Shown: piece by piece, positions 1 to 8,190 of the stretch
Position numbering within the stretch: position 1 is the first letter of the stretch
Layout: every line of letters starts with the position of its first letter
Assembly: GCF_037027585.1 (NCBI RefSeq)
Contig: NZ_JAXCLE010000011.1
Coordinates: 69,503-133,502, forward strand
Source of the DNA: Solibacillus ferritrahens
GTDB lineage: Bacteria > Bacillota > Bacilli > Bacillales_A > Planococcaceae
Direction of reading: 5' to 3'
Length of the DNA stretch: 64,000 bases
Made by a program: the position numbers and the translations under genes
Notes under the pieces: model-generated
What the model was told of the DNA's origin: nothing
Seen by the model: the letters and a program-made list of their open reading frames with translations, nothing else
Database searches by the model: none

Positions 1-1
1 T

Positions 2-955
2 ATCATGAATGTTACTTCGATTCTTTTAATGGGATTAATAGATTCATACATCATTTGGATCATGTTACGTTTTATCGCTGGCTTAACGAGCGGCTTTATC
101 TTTGTTCTGACATTAAGCATCGTGATGGATTATTTGGCAGCTCATTTACTAACGCGCTGGAGTGGTTATTTATTTAGTGGGATCGGCATTGGCATTGCGT
201 TATCGGGACTTTTAGTACCATTCTTTGAAACAAGTTTCCGCTGGCAAGGTTCTTGGCTTGGACTCGGTTTGTTATCCGCATTGTTTTTAGCGACGACACA
301 ATTTTTATGGCGTCATTTACAAGTACTTAATCACGTAAAGGCACCAAAATCCGAGGATAGCAATATTTGGCGCGGCTTCATGCCATGGCTGATTATTGCA
401 TATGGCTTAGAAGGATTGGGTTATATTATCACAGGGACTTTTCTTGTGGACATTATATATAATATCGAGGCACTTAGTGCATATGCAGGCTATAGTTGGG
501 TATTGGCTGGACTGGCTGCCATTCCATCTGCACCGATTTGGATGAAATTGATGTCCCGTTTTTCAACGATTTCTATGCTGGCTTTAGCCTATGCATTGCA
601 AATAATCGGTATCCTGCTTCCTGTTCTTTCACAATCTGTTTGGAGCGTATTGTTGTCGGCCATTTCATTTGGTTTTACATTTGTTGGACTCGTTACTATG
701 TCAACAGCATACGCAAGACAGTTATATCCAAAGCAAAGTGCCTACGTTGTTTCCATACTGACAACCTTTTATGCCATCGGACAAATAATAGGTCCTGTTA
801 TTGCGGGTCGTTTGGAAACTTATTTCCTAACATATAAAGCACCCCTCCTTTTTGCTGGAGGAACAGTCACATTAGCTCTTATAATATTACTGGCCGGGTA
901 TTTTTATAGTAGGAAAAAGCCTGTACCCGTTGGTAATGAAATGGTGCAACCCTAG
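2..955 (+). CDS. MFS transporter, YbfB/YjiJ-like, 5' truncated
   Basis: The frame is open to the window edge, so the true start lies upstream and the first one or two membrane helices are missing. The visible 317 residues are almost wholly hydrophobic, about ten transmembrane segments with short polar loops. The stretch AYGLEGLGYIITGTFL begins the second six-helix half and is typical of YbfB/YjiJ-type major facilitator proteins. The protein ends in a short basic tail. The family is of predicted exporters of unknown substrate, and no neighbour here narrows it. The lipoprotein gene follows 29 bp downstream and may be cotranscribed. Family assignment is fairly sure; substrate is unknown. Confidence 0.8.
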   Translation: MMNVTSILLMGLIDSYIIWIMLRFIAGLTSGFIFVLTLSIVMDYLAAHLLTRWSGYLFSGIGIGIALSGLLVPFFETSFRWQGSWLGLGLLSALFLATTQFLWRHLQVLNHVKAPKSEDSNIWRGFMPWLIIAYGLEGLGYIITGTFLVDIIYNIEALSAYAGYSWVLAGLAAIPSAPIWMKLMSRFSTISMLALAYALQIIGILLPVLSQSVWSVLLSAISFGFTFVGLVTMSTAYARQLYPKQSAYVVSILTTFYAIGQIIGPVIAGRLETYFLTYKAPLLFAGGTVTLALIILLAGYFYSRKKPVPVGNEMVQP

Positions 956-984
956 TATTATAAAAAATGAAATGAGATGAAATA

Positions 985-1458
985 GTGAAACGTATTCGCA
1001 TATTTTATATTTCGATGTTACTAGTATTGAATGTATTAAGCGGATGCAGTCAAAATGCTGACTCAAAAGCAGATATATTTCAATATAAAAATTCATATGT
1101 AGGTGACAACAGTGCGGTTGGAAATATTGTAAATCAATTAAACCACAGCAATGAACTAAAACAAATTTCCCTTCATACGAAAGAACAGCCATATGGCATT
1201 ACTTTGGAATATAACGATATAACTGCAAAAAATGCAGATAAAGAAATGAAGAAAACTATTATAGCGAATGCCACATATCTTTTTGCTTTAATCCAAAATG
1301 TAGATTGGGTTACATTCAAATTTTCGACTAATGAATTCACTGTAACAAAAACAGAAGTTCAACATTGGTACAATAATAATCTGGACGGCTTAGAAAATGA
1401 AGAAGACTTGAAGAATCTAATAAAAGATTATTTAAATTCTGAGGACTCCGTAAATTAA
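985..1458 (+). CDS. DUF4825-type lipoprotein
   Basis: This 157-residue protein starts at GTG. It has a basic, hydrophobic leader ending in a lipobox, V-L-S-G-Cys21, so it should be a lipid-anchored protein on the outer face of the membrane. The mature part contains KNSYVGDNSAVGNIVNQL, which resembles the DUF4825 domain found in Bacillus lipoproteins and in extracellular parts of some regulators. The function of that domain is not known. It lies 29 bp after the MFS gene and before a strong terminator, so the two may form an operon. The ribosome site is weak (a GAGATGA-like stretch). The domain call is from memory of the motif. Confidence 0.75.
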   Translation: MKRIRIFYISMLLVLNVLSGCSQNADSKADIFQYKNSYVGDNSAVGNIVNQLNHSNELKQISLHTKEQPYGITLEYNDITAKNADKEMKKTIIANATYLFALIQNVDWVTFKFSTNEFTVTKTEVQHWYNNNLDGLENEEDLKNLIKDYLNSEDSVN

Positions 1459-1496
1459 TTTTTTAGTAAGTAATCAATACTTTAATAGGAAAGTTT

Positions 1497-1540
1497 AAAT
1501 CTGGAGGCAAACTACATATAAGTGTGTCTTCAGATTTTTT
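1497..1540 (+). terminator. Rho-independent terminator after lipoprotein gene
   Basis: A 13-bp stem with two wobble pairs (1497-1509 with 1525-1537) is followed by a T run. It ends the transcript from the MFS and lipoprotein genes. Confidence 0.85.
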
Positions 1541-1638
1541 CATAGCTTCGTTTTCCTTCAAGCTCCCCCTCCCTACTAATTTACCCAACCCAACATTAAT
1601 GCTACGATACCGTTAATAACGTATTTCGGAGGCTTATT

Positions 1639-2472
1639 ATGGAAGAAAAACTTTACTCAATTGGAGAAGTATCGAAATTGGCAAATATATCAATACAAAC
1701 ACTCCGTTACTATGATCAAATCGGTTTATTCAAACCTTCACATGTCGATCCTAAAACAAATTACCGGTACTATAAAGACGCACAACTATACTATTTGGAC
1801 ATTATTAAATCACTGAAATATATTGGGGTTTCTTTAGAAGAAATTAAAGCGGCACAAGCATTTACCCCTGCAGAGTTATTATCCTTTTTACAGCAGCAGG
1901 AAAACGTAATTGAAAAACAGATTAATCGTATGTATGAAATTAAGCAATCCTTATATAAAACAAAAAAACAGATGGAGGAGCAGCTTGCGATTGATATGCT
2001 TGATACGGTTTATTTTAAAAATGAAGAAACAAACCGTATTTTATCAATCCATACAAACGAGCTAACACCATACTATATACCGAACACATACTACAGTTCA
2101 CTGATCAAAACACTGGAAGTCGAAAATAGTCTGTTGAGTAACCGATACGGATGTATTTATCCTTATCAGCCATATAATAGCTTGGATGAGCTACATTATA
2201 GTCATATATTTACTCCGCTTATTACAGACCGGTATATTACACACTTAACCGCTGATATGGAAGTTAAAACAATTCATGCAGGTCGTTATGTATGTATTGC
2301 TTTTATTTTCGAACAGGATACGTACCTCGTTCATTACCAAAAGTTATATCACTATATAGAAGAAAACGCATTAAATGTCGTACCCATCGTTTATGAAATT
2401 TTTATGCCCATTAATTACTCCCCTAATAAAGCAGACGAATTTATTGTGGAATTAAAAATAAAAATTAAGTAA
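1639..2472 (+). CDS. MerR-family multidrug-responsive regulator (BmrR-like)
   Basis: This 277-residue protein begins with a MerR winged helix-turn-helix (about residues 5-75, with YSIGEVSKLANISIQTLRYYD). A coiled-coil dimerisation helix follows (about 80-120), then a C-terminal domain of about 150 residues of the BmrR/GyrI ligand-binding type. BmrR-like proteins bind lipophilic cationic drugs and activate the neighbouring efflux gene by untwisting a promoter with an over-long spacer. Here the next gene is a Bmr/NorA-type exporter, and its promoter has exactly that architecture (19-bp spacer over an inverted repeat). A good site (CGGAGG) precedes the ATG. Regulator type is sure; the inducing ligand is inferred. 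Confidence 0.88.
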   Translation: MEEKLYSIGEVSKLANISIQTLRYYDQIGLFKPSHVDPKTNYRYYKDAQLYYLDIIKSLKYIGVSLEEIKAAQAFTPAELLSFLQQQENVIEKQINRMYEIKQSLYKTKKQMEEQLAIDMLDTVYFKNEETNRILSIHTNELTPYYIPNTYYSSLIKTLEVENSLLSNRYGCIYPYQPYNSLDELHYSHIFTPLITDRYITHLTADMEVKTIHAGRYVCIAFIFEQDTYLVHYQKLYHYIEENALNVVPIVYEIFMPINYSPNKADEFIVELKIKIK

Positions 2473-2504
2473 TTATTTTTTCACAATAATTTAAATCCGT
2501 TTTA

Positions 2505-2535
2505 TTGACTCTATAGTTACTATAGGGTTTATGTT
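2505..2535 (+). promoter_or_regulatory. MerR-type promoter and operator for the efflux gene
   Basis: The -35 TTGACT (2505-2510) and -10 TATGTT (2530-2535) are separated by 19 bp instead of the usual 17. The spacer is covered by an inverted repeat, ACTCTATAGT-T-ACTATAGGGT (2508-2528). A long spacer over dyad symmetry is the signature of MerR-activated promoters. It sits between the MerR gene and the transporter, 55 bp before the transporter start. Confidence 0.88.
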
Positions 2536-2590
2536 AGATAGTGCGGATTATATTACTAGAGTCATTTCAACTAAATAAGGAGCAACAACT

Positions 2591-3754
2591 ATGAGAGAAT
2601 ATAAAGTAACGTTAGGGCTACTGTTATTAAACTTATTCATCGCTTTTTTAGGAATCGGTTTAGTTATTCCAGTACTCCCAACATTAATGAATGAACTGCA
2701 AATAAGCGGAACCGTTGTCGGATATTTAACTGCAGCGTTTGCTATTGCACAACTTATTGTTTCACCCCTCGCTGGTAAAGCGGTTGATAAATATGGACGT
2801 AAAATTATGATTGTCCTTGGATTGTTTATTTTCGGTATTTCGGAATTTTTATTCGGGTTAGGGAAAACAATCGAAGTATTATTTATTTCCCGTGTATTAG
2901 GCGGGATTAGTGCCGCATTTATTATGCCTGCTGTTACAGCCTTTATCGCTGATATTACTACAATGGAAACACGTCCGAAAGCACTTGGATATATGAGTGC
3001 AGCGATTAGCACAGGGTTTATTATTGGTCCTGGCATCGGCGGATTTTTAGCAGATTTCGGTACTCGTGTGCCCTTCTACTTTGCGGGAGCGCTCGGTACA
3101 ACTGCTGCCATTCTATCGATTATTTTACTGCGCGAACCAGAGCGCAATGAAGCAAACACTGAAAATGCACCGAATCAAACATCTGGATTTAAACGTATTT
3201 TGGAGCCAATGTACTTAATTGCCTTTATATTAATTTTTGTCGCATCATTTGGACTTGCGGCATTTGAATCGTTCTTCAGCCTATTCGTTGATCATAAATT
3301 TGGTTTTACCCCTACAGATATCGCCGTCATCATTACAGGTGGCGCAATTGTTGGAGCTGTGGCACAAGTCGCATTGTTCGACCGTTTAGCACAAAAATGG
3401 GGCGAAATTAAACTGATTCGCTATAGCTTAATATTATCGGGAATTTTAGTGTTTTTAATGACCGTTGTCAGCTCGTATTTTGCGATTTTACTCGTTACTT
3501 GTATCGTATTTGTCGGATTTGATTTATTCCGCCCTGCGGTAACAAGCTATTTATCAAAAATTGCGGGCAACGAGCAAGGTTTCGTTGGCGGAATGAACTC
3601 TATGTTTACGAGTTTAGCGAATATTTTCGGTCCTATTTTAGGCGGCATGCTATTTGATATTGATGTTAACTACCCATATTACTTTGCAACTGTTGTCATC
3701 TTCTTTGGTATTCTGTTAACATTAATATGGAAGAAACCTGCATCGTATATGTAG
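2591..3754 (+). CDS. Bmr/NorA-type multidrug MFS efflux pump
   Basis: This 387-residue, 12-helix drug/proton antiporter of the major facilitator superfamily resembles Bacillus Bmr/Blt and staphylococcal NorA in length. Near the N-terminus it has GIGLVIPVLPTL and the loop motif AGKAVDKYGRK (motif A, G-x3-D-x2-G-R-K). The fifth helix carries the antiporter motif C (GPGIGGFLAD). It would export lipophilic drugs and dyes across the cytoplasmic membrane. The preceding MerR gene and 19-bp-spacer promoter indicate drug-induced expression. The ribosome site is AAGGAG ahead of ATG. Substrate range cannot be read from sequence. Confidence 0.9.
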   Translation: MREYKVTLGLLLLNLFIAFLGIGLVIPVLPTLMNELQISGTVVGYLTAAFAIAQLIVSPLAGKAVDKYGRKIMIVLGLFIFGISEFLFGLGKTIEVLFISRVLGGISAAFIMPAVTAFIADITTMETRPKALGYMSAAISTGFIIGPGIGGFLADFGTRVPFYFAGALGTTAAILSIILLREPERNEANTENAPNQTSGFKRILEPMYLIAFILIFVASFGLAAFESFFSLFVDHKFGFTPTDIAVIITGGAIVGAVAQVALFDRLAQKWGEIKLIRYSLILSGILVFLMTVVSSYFAILLVTCIVFVGFDLFRPAVTSYLSKIAGNEQGFVGGMNSMFTSLANIFGPILGGMLFDIDVNYPYYFATVVIFFGILLTLIWKKPASYM

Positions 3755-3820
3755 ATTTTTCGTCTTATGTAATTGATTTCTCTGTTTAAAAAGTAAAATT
3801 TGCTTAAGGAGGATTTCATC

Positions 3821-5017
3821 ATGACAACAAAATCAGAACAACTTATTTCAACTACAGAAAAATTCGGGGCGCATAATTACCATCCGCTGCCTATCGTTAT
3901 CGAAAAAGCAGAAGGTGCATGGGTAACAGACCCTGAAGGAAACCGCTACCTAGATATGCTTTCGGCGTATTCAGCCTTAAACCAAGGACATCGTCACCCT
4001 AAAATTATTCAAGCGTTAAAGGATCAGGCAGATGCGGTAACATTAACTTCCCGTGCATTCCATAGCGCGACTTTAGGAGAATGGTACGAGAAAATGTGCC
4101 AACTTACGGGAAAAAATATGGTGCTCCCGATGAACACTGGGGCTGAGGCCGTTGAAACAGCGATTAAAATGGCTCGTCGCTGGGGTTATGAAGTAAAAGA
4201 TATCCCTGTAAATCAGGCCAAAATTATTGGCTGTAACGGCAATTTCCACGGCCGTACGATGGGTGCTGTATCGTTATCCTCAGAGGAAGAGTATAAACGC
4301 GGCTTCGGTCCTATGCTGGAAGGCTTTACTTTAGTTCCATACGGTGATATTGAAGCTTTAAGAGCTACCATTACTCCCGATACAGTAGCATTTATTATAG
4401 AGCCGATTCAGGGTGAAGCAGGTATCATCATCCCGACGGAAGGCTTTTTAAAAGCTGCCTATGAATTATGTAAAGCAAATAATGTTCTGTTTATAGCAGA
4501 TGAAATTCAAACTGGTTTATCACGTACGGGAAAACTTTTTGCTTGTGAATGGGAAGACGTTATTCCAGATGTATATATTTTAGGTAAAGCCCTAGGCGGT
4601 GGTGTTTATCCAATTTCTGCAGTTGTTGCGAATGATGATATTCTTGGCGTATTCAATCCTGGCTCGCACGGCTCAACATTCGGTGGAAATCCATTAGCAT
4701 GTGCAGTTTCCATAGCTGCAATCGATGTTCTGTTGGATGAAAAATTGACGGAGCGTTCACTGGAGCTTGGCAATTACTTTAAAGAGCAACTACAGGCAAT
4801 TGACAATGCGGTGATAAGGGAAGTACGGGGGCGCGGTCTCTTCATTGGTGTGGAGCTTCATGAATCGGCTCGTCCATATTGCGAAATGCTTGCAGAACGA
4901 AAAGTGCTGTGCAAAGAAACACATGACACAGTGATCCGTTTCGCCCCACCTTTAATCATTTCAAAAGAAGATTTAGACTGGGCCATCGAGCAAATTAAAG
5001 CTGTATTCAGTGAATAA
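3821..5017 (+). CDS. rocD: Ornithine--oxo-acid aminotransferase
   Basis: This 398-residue, PLP-dependent class III aminotransferase converts ornithine and 2-oxoglutarate to glutamate semialdehyde and glutamate in arginine/ornithine catabolism. Visible motifs are NTGAEAVETAIKMARRWGY, the PLP-phosphate region, IADEIQTGLSRTG with the cofactor-binding Asp, and LGKALGGGVYP with the Schiff-base lysine. The family usually has about 400 residues. I chose the ATG at 3821 because AAGGAGG at 3806-3812 is well spaced; an upstream TTG would overlap that site. No other roc gene is adjacent, so it is probably transcribed alone. A terminator follows directly. Confidence 0.95.
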   Translation: MTTKSEQLISTTEKFGAHNYHPLPIVIEKAEGAWVTDPEGNRYLDMLSAYSALNQGHRHPKIIQALKDQADAVTLTSRAFHSATLGEWYEKMCQLTGKNMVLPMNTGAEAVETAIKMARRWGYEVKDIPVNQAKIIGCNGNFHGRTMGAVSLSSEEEYKRGFGPMLEGFTLVPYGDIEALRATITPDTVAFIIEPIQGEAGIIIPTEGFLKAAYELCKANNVLFIADEIQTGLSRTGKLFACEWEDVIPDVYILGKALGGGVYPISAVVANDDILGVFNPGSHGSTFGGNPLACAVSIAAIDVLLDEKLTERSLELGNYFKEQLQAIDNAVIREVRGRGLFIGVELHESARPYCEMLAERKVLCKETHDTVIRFAPPLIISKEDLDWAIEQIKAVFSE

Positions 5018-5028
5018 ATAGGTTTTAA

Positions 5029-5068
5029 GGGCACTGTGAATGCATAGTGCCCCATTTTTATTTTTTTC
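5029..5068 (+). terminator. Terminator after rocD, abutting the ypsA ribosome site
   Basis: A ten-pair stem with one wobble (5029-5038 with 5043-5052) and a 4-nt loop is followed by a long T-rich tract. The tract ends just before the AAGGAG of the next gene, so partial read-through could supply that gene. Confidence 0.85.
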
Positions 5069-5084
5069 TAAGGAGCGATTTATA

Positions 5085-5642
5085 ATGAAATCACTTTATA
5101 TTACCGGGTACCGTCCACATGAGCTTGGCATTTTTAACGACAAGCATCAAGGTGTCCCTATTATTAAAGCTGCATTGGAAAACCAATTACGAACACTTAT
5201 AGAGGATGGACTGGAATGGGTTGTAATCAGCGGACAGCCAGGTGTTGAAACATGGGCGGCCGAGGTTGTACTGGAACTAAAAAAAGAATATGCCACACTC
5301 AAATACTCAATTATAACCCCTTTTTTAGAGCAAGAGAAAAACTGGAATGAGCATAAACAAGCAGCCTATATGCAAATGGTAAATAATGCTGATTTTGTGA
5401 CTAGCGTGACGAAGCGTCCATATGAAGCACCTTGGCAGTTTATCGAAAAGGATAAATTCATCATTGATAATACCGATGCGACATTGCTCGTTTATGATGA
5501 AGAAAACGAAGGCTCCCCTAAATATGTGCTCCGACTCATTCAAAAGTATAAAGAACAGCATGATGAATATGAATTGTTCATGATCAATGCCTACGATTTG
5601 CAGATGGTGGCCGAGGAAATGCAGCAAGGTGATGATTGGTAA
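5085..5642 (+). CDS. ypsA: YpsA-like protein, SLOG superfamily (DUF1273)
   Basis: This 185-residue protein matches Bacillus YpsA along its length. It begins MKSLYITGYRPHELGIF and has VVISGQPGVETWAAEV, the glycine-rich nucleotide-binding turn of the SLOG/LOG-like Rossmann fold, then a region ending in the conserved IDNTDATLLVYDEE. YpsA has been linked to cell division and oxidative stress in Firmicutes; its ligand is uncertain. In Bacillus it is usually next to gpsB, which is not seen here. The ATG at 5085 has AAGGAG 10 bp upstream. The longer open frame starting upstream overlaps the rocD terminator and is rejected. Confidence 0.88.
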   Translation: MKSLYITGYRPHELGIFNDKHQGVPIIKAALENQLRTLIEDGLEWVVISGQPGVETWAAEVVLELKKEYATLKYSIITPFLEQEKNWNEHKQAAYMQMVNNADFVTSVTKRPYEAPWQFIEKDKFIIDNTDATLLVYDEENEGSPKYVLRLIQKYKEQHDEYELFMINAYDLQMVAEEMQQGDDW

Positions 5643-5701
5643 AGATTCTATTAATTTTCTAAATTGATTAAAGATTCAGATTATAAAACTCTCTTTTGCG
5701 G

Positions 5702-5707
5702 TATAAT
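5702..5707 (+). promoter_or_regulatory. Candidate -10 element
   Basis: A perfect TATAAT lies about 45 bp before the next start codon. The -35 region is poor, so only the -10 is called. Confidence 0.5.
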
Positions 5708-5752
5708 ATATTAAAGGAACTTTTATATCGAATTTCAAGGAGGCGCAACATT

Positions 5753-6064
5753 ATGAATCAATTATCAATGATTAACGAAACAACACCAGTAAATATCCCA
5801 CACCATACATATAAGCGTGAATGTCGTTATATGAGAGGTATAAATATCCCCCTTGGAGATATAGAAAAGATATTAAGTAAATTAGATTACGATGCACATA
5901 TTTATTTCGAATTCCATAATCTCGCCAAAGAAATTAAGCAAGGTACTTTATTAAATGGCTATGCCGGACTCGCAAGTGCTATTTCAGACTATTATAAGCG
6001 CGAAAGAAATACGGAAATTCCAGAGTTAACGAACGGACAAGATTTTTATGTAAAAATTGTTTAA
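5753..6064 (+). CDS. Small protein of unknown function
   Basis: This 103-residue soluble protein has no signal peptide or membrane segment. I do not recognise its family. It starts at the ATG at 5753 behind a strong site (AAGGAGGCG); the upstream extension of the frame lies over the promoter and is rejected. Notable features are a central Lys/Asp/Glu-rich helical region (LGDIEKILSKLDYDAHIYFEF) and a C-terminal charged stretch. It has its own -10 element and a strong terminator, so it looks like a genuine single-gene transcript. It is too small and featureless to assign a role. Confidence 0.65.
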   Translation: MNQLSMINETTPVNIPHHTYKRECRYMRGINIPLGDIEKILSKLDYDAHIYFEFHNLAKEIKQGTLLNGYAGLASAISDYYKRERNTEIPELTNGQDFYVKIV

Positions 6065-6105
6065 CTACTATAAGGGGCTGACTCCTAAATGTATAACACA
6101 CATAG

Positions 6106-6151
6106 CAACGTCTAAAGTATCGAGCCTAATTGATGCTTTAGACGTTGTTTT
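6106..6151 (+). terminator. Terminator after small unknown gene
   Basis: A perfect 12-bp stem (6106-6117 with 6136-6147) has an 18-nt loop and is followed by TTTTA. It separates the upstream gene from the Fur-box promoter. Confidence 0.82.
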
Positions 6152-6200
6152 ACATTTATCCGAATTAAATAATTTTTCTAAAAATTAATGAAACAATCTA

Positions 6201-6233
6201 TTGACAATCTAATTGATAAAGATTATCATTATC
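6201..6233 (+). promoter_or_regulatory. Promoter overlapped by a Fur box
   Basis: There is a consensus -35 (TTGACA, 6201-6206), a 17-bp spacer and a -10 TATCAT (6224-6229). The 19 bases 6215-6233 match the classical Fur box (GATAATGATAATCATTATC) at 17 of 19 positions and cover the -10. Iron-loaded Fur should therefore block this promoter, and iron starvation should release it. Confidence 0.9.
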
Positions 6234-6235
6234 AT

Positions 6236-6390
6236 TGTAAGGCAGACAAGTTAGTTAAAGCATATTTTCGATACTGTTCCCCCCAGTTCAGATTCGAAAC
6301 TCATTAATCACTTTACTCATATTTTGAAAGGATCTTTATCTTTTCTCCTGAAAAAATGGCAAATCCCCTCACACGATTTGCCATTTTTTC
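6236..6390 (+). ncRNA. Candidate Fur-regulated small RNA (FsrA-like)
   Basis: A transcript starting about 7 nt after the -10 would run about 155 nt to a perfect 16-bp terminator stem (6350-6365 with 6375-6390) whose arm ends in a T6 run. It carries a C6 run (6279-6284), a TCTCCT anti-Shine-Dalgarno-like stretch (6344-6349) and a C-rich terminator loop. No reading frame with a ribosome site is visible. Bacillus FsrA is likewise Fur-repressed, C-rich and terminator-ended. Alternatively this is the long leader of fumarase with an attenuator. Expression is not demonstrated. Confidence 0.55.
6350..6390 (+). terminator. Intrinsic terminator between Fur promoter and fumarase
   Basis: Perfect 16-bp inverted repeat (6350-6365 with 6375-6390), 9-nt loop, and T6 within the 3' arm. 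It would end the Fur-controlled transcript 42 bp before the fumarase start codon. Confidence 0.85.
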
Positions 6391-6431
6391 ATCTAAATTT
6401 GGGTATACATATATTAAAGGAGATGATTTAA

Positions 6432-7823
6432 TTGGAATTCCGTATTGAAAAAGACACTTTAGGTGAAATTCGTGTACCGGCAGATAAAATTTGGGGTGCG
6501 CAAACACAACGCAGTAAAGAAAATTTCCAAATTGGTACCGAAAGAATGCCCATTGAAGTTATCCGCGCGATGACAATTTTAAAAAAGGCAGCGGCACTCG
6601 CAAATAATAAATTAGGCAAGCTGTCTGATGTAAAAACAAAGGCTATTGTCGAAGCTGCAGACGAAATTCTGACAGGCAAATGGGATGATCACTTCCCTCT
6701 TGTTGTTTGGCAAACAGGCAGCGGAACACAGACAAACATGAATGTAAACGAAACAATCGCCTATTTAGCAAATAAAAAATTAGCTACCAGTGGTTCTGAA
6801 GAAAAAATCCATCCAAATGATGACGTGAATAAGTCACAAAGTTCAAATGATACTTTCCCTACTGCACTACATATTGCAGCAGTCGAAATTGTGGAAGGCT
6901 ACTTAATGCCGCGCTTAAAATTACTACAGGCAACATTAAAAGAAAAAGCAATCGCATTCAACGATATTATTAAAATCGGCCGTACCCACTTACAGGATGC
7001 AACACCATTAACGCTCGGTCAGGAAATCGGCGGCTGGCACCATATGCTTTTAAAATGTGAAAAAATGATTATGGTAAACACACAATTCATGAAGGAACTG
7101 GCAATTGGGGGTACTGCAGTTGGTACCGGTATTAATGCTCATCCAGAATTCGGTGCACATACAGCAGCTGAAATCAGCAAGTTAACAGGCATTCATTTTA
7201 CAACTGCTGAAAACAAATTCCATGCACTGACAAGTCATGATGAAATCGTTACAGCTCACGGTGCGCTAAAAGCATTGGCTGCAGATTTAATGAAAATCGC
7301 CAATGATGTTCGCTGGCTGGCAAGTGGTCCACGCTCTGGTATCGGTGAAATTACCATTCCGGAAAACGAACCGGGTTCATCCATTATGCCAGGTAAAGTA
7401 AACCCAACTCAAAGTGAAGCGATGACAATGGTCGTGACGCAAGTTGTAGGTAATGATGCAACAATTGCCTTTGCAGCATCACAAGGTAATTTCGAGCTGA
7501 ATGTATTTAAACCCGTTATCATTTATAACTTCCTGCAATCAGCACGCTTATTGGCAGATTCGATGAAATCATTCAATGACAACTGTGCAATTGGCATTGA
7601 GCCGAATATGGAAGTATTGGAAGCGAACTTGAAAAATTCGTTAATGCTTGTCACGGCATTAAATCCGTATATTGGCTATGAAAATGCAGCCAAAATTGCT
7701 AAAACAGCTCATAAAGAAGGCTCAACATTAAAGGAAGCAGCGATTGCAACTGGTCTTTTAACTGAAGAAGAATTTGACCGTTATGTCGATCCAAAAACGA
7801 TGATTTACCCAAATGCTGAATAA
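6432..7823 (+). CDS. fumC: Class II fumarate hydratase
   Basis: This 463-residue enzyme is very similar to Bacillus CitG/FumC. It reversibly hydrates fumarate to malate in the TCA cycle and, being class II, needs no iron-sulfur cluster. Motifs include QTGSGTQTNMN, the HPNDDVNKSQSSNDTFPT active-site region, GRTHLQDATPLTLGQE, and the family signature GSSIMPGKVNPTQSE. The start is a TTG with AAAGGAGATG upstream, and its alignment to the CitG N-terminus (MEYRIERDTMGEV) supports it. A Fur-box promoter and a strong terminator precede it, so expression may rise under iron limitation by read-through; its own proximal promoter is not obvious. Confidence 0.96.
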   Translation: MEFRIEKDTLGEIRVPADKIWGAQTQRSKENFQIGTERMPIEVIRAMTILKKAAALANNKLGKLSDVKTKAIVEAADEILTGKWDDHFPLVVWQTGSGTQTNMNVNETIAYLANKKLATSGSEEKIHPNDDVNKSQSSNDTFPTALHIAAVEIVEGYLMPRLKLLQATLKEKAIAFNDIIKIGRTHLQDATPLTLGQEIGGWHHMLLKCEKMIMVNTQFMKELAIGGTAVGTGINAHPEFGAHTAAEISKLTGIHFTTAENKFHALTSHDEIVTAHGALKALAADLMKIANDVRWLASGPRSGIGEITIPENEPGSSIMPGKVNPTQSEAMTMVVTQVVGNDATIAFAASQGNFELNVFKPVIIYNFLQSARLLADSMKSFNDNCAIGIEPNMEVLEANLKNSLMLVTALNPYIGYENAAKIAKTAHKEGSTLKEAAIATGLLTEEEFDRYVDPKTMIYPNAE

Positions 7824-7839
7824 TTTTTAACTATCCTAC

Positions 7840-7910
7840 ACAACCTTCCAACAAGTTTAGTCAATTACTTTCATCAGGTAATAAACTAATGTTGAGGAGG
7901 TTGTTTTTTA
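7840..7910 (+). terminator. Long hairpin plus T run after fumC, enclosing the next ribosome site
   Basis: ACAACCT (7840-7846) pairs with AGGTTGT (7898-7904), with further inner pairing including CAACA with TGTTG and GTTTA with TAAAC. A T6 run follows. It may end fumC, but the GGAGG (7896-7900) of the next gene lies in the 3' arm. Confidence 0.55.
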
Positions 7911-8135
7911 TTGAAAAAAATCGAATTTATAAAGGATGGTTATGAAATCGTCGTAAATATTCTCAGGAATATACAGAACGAAAACACTAAATATGTTGAA
8001 GCAGATGCCTATTATAAAGACTTTGGCAAATACCGCATATTAGTTTTAGCAGATTCTGTGGATAAAGCGGTAGAACTAGCAACACATGAGCTACTGACGA
8101 ATCACCCATTTGAGAAAATTATAATAGATTATTAA
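7911..8135 (+). CDS. Small protein of unknown function
   Basis: This 74-residue acidic/basic mixed protein starts at TTG and has a good ribosome site (GAGGAGG) about 10 bp upstream. No signal, membrane segment or known motif is seen. The predicted pattern (short beta strands such as FIKDGYEIVVNI and KYRILVLADSV, then a helix DKAVELATHELL) suggests a compact alpha/beta fold. A good bidirectional terminator follows. The ribosome site is inside a long hairpin that may act as the fumC terminator, so translation could be structure-dependent. I do not recognise the family. Confidence 0.6.
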   Translation: MKKIEFIKDGYEIVVNILRNIQNENTKYVEADAYYKDFGKYRILVLADSVDKAVELATHELLTNHPFEKIIIDY

Positions 8136-8145
8136 GTCATATTTA

Positions 8146-8188
8146 AAGGGATGCTCTAAAAATCGTATTAGAGCACCCCTTCTTTTTA
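8146..8188. terminator. Bidirectional terminator between small gene and pil locus
   Basis: TGCTCTAA and TTAGAGCA form an 8-bp stem extended by GGG/CCC around it, with A-rich and T-rich flanks on either side. It can serve the plus-strand small gene and the minus-strand pilus operon. Confidence 0.8.
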
Positions 8189-8190
8189 AT

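Noticed and set aside
2548..3036. A 162-codon minus-strand frame over the Bmr-type gene
   Set aside because: Antisense shadow; biased only by the codon use of the real gene.
6356..6440. Small peptide gene starting at the ATG at 6356 in the sRNA region
   Set aside because: No ribosome site, and the ATG lies inside the terminator stem.
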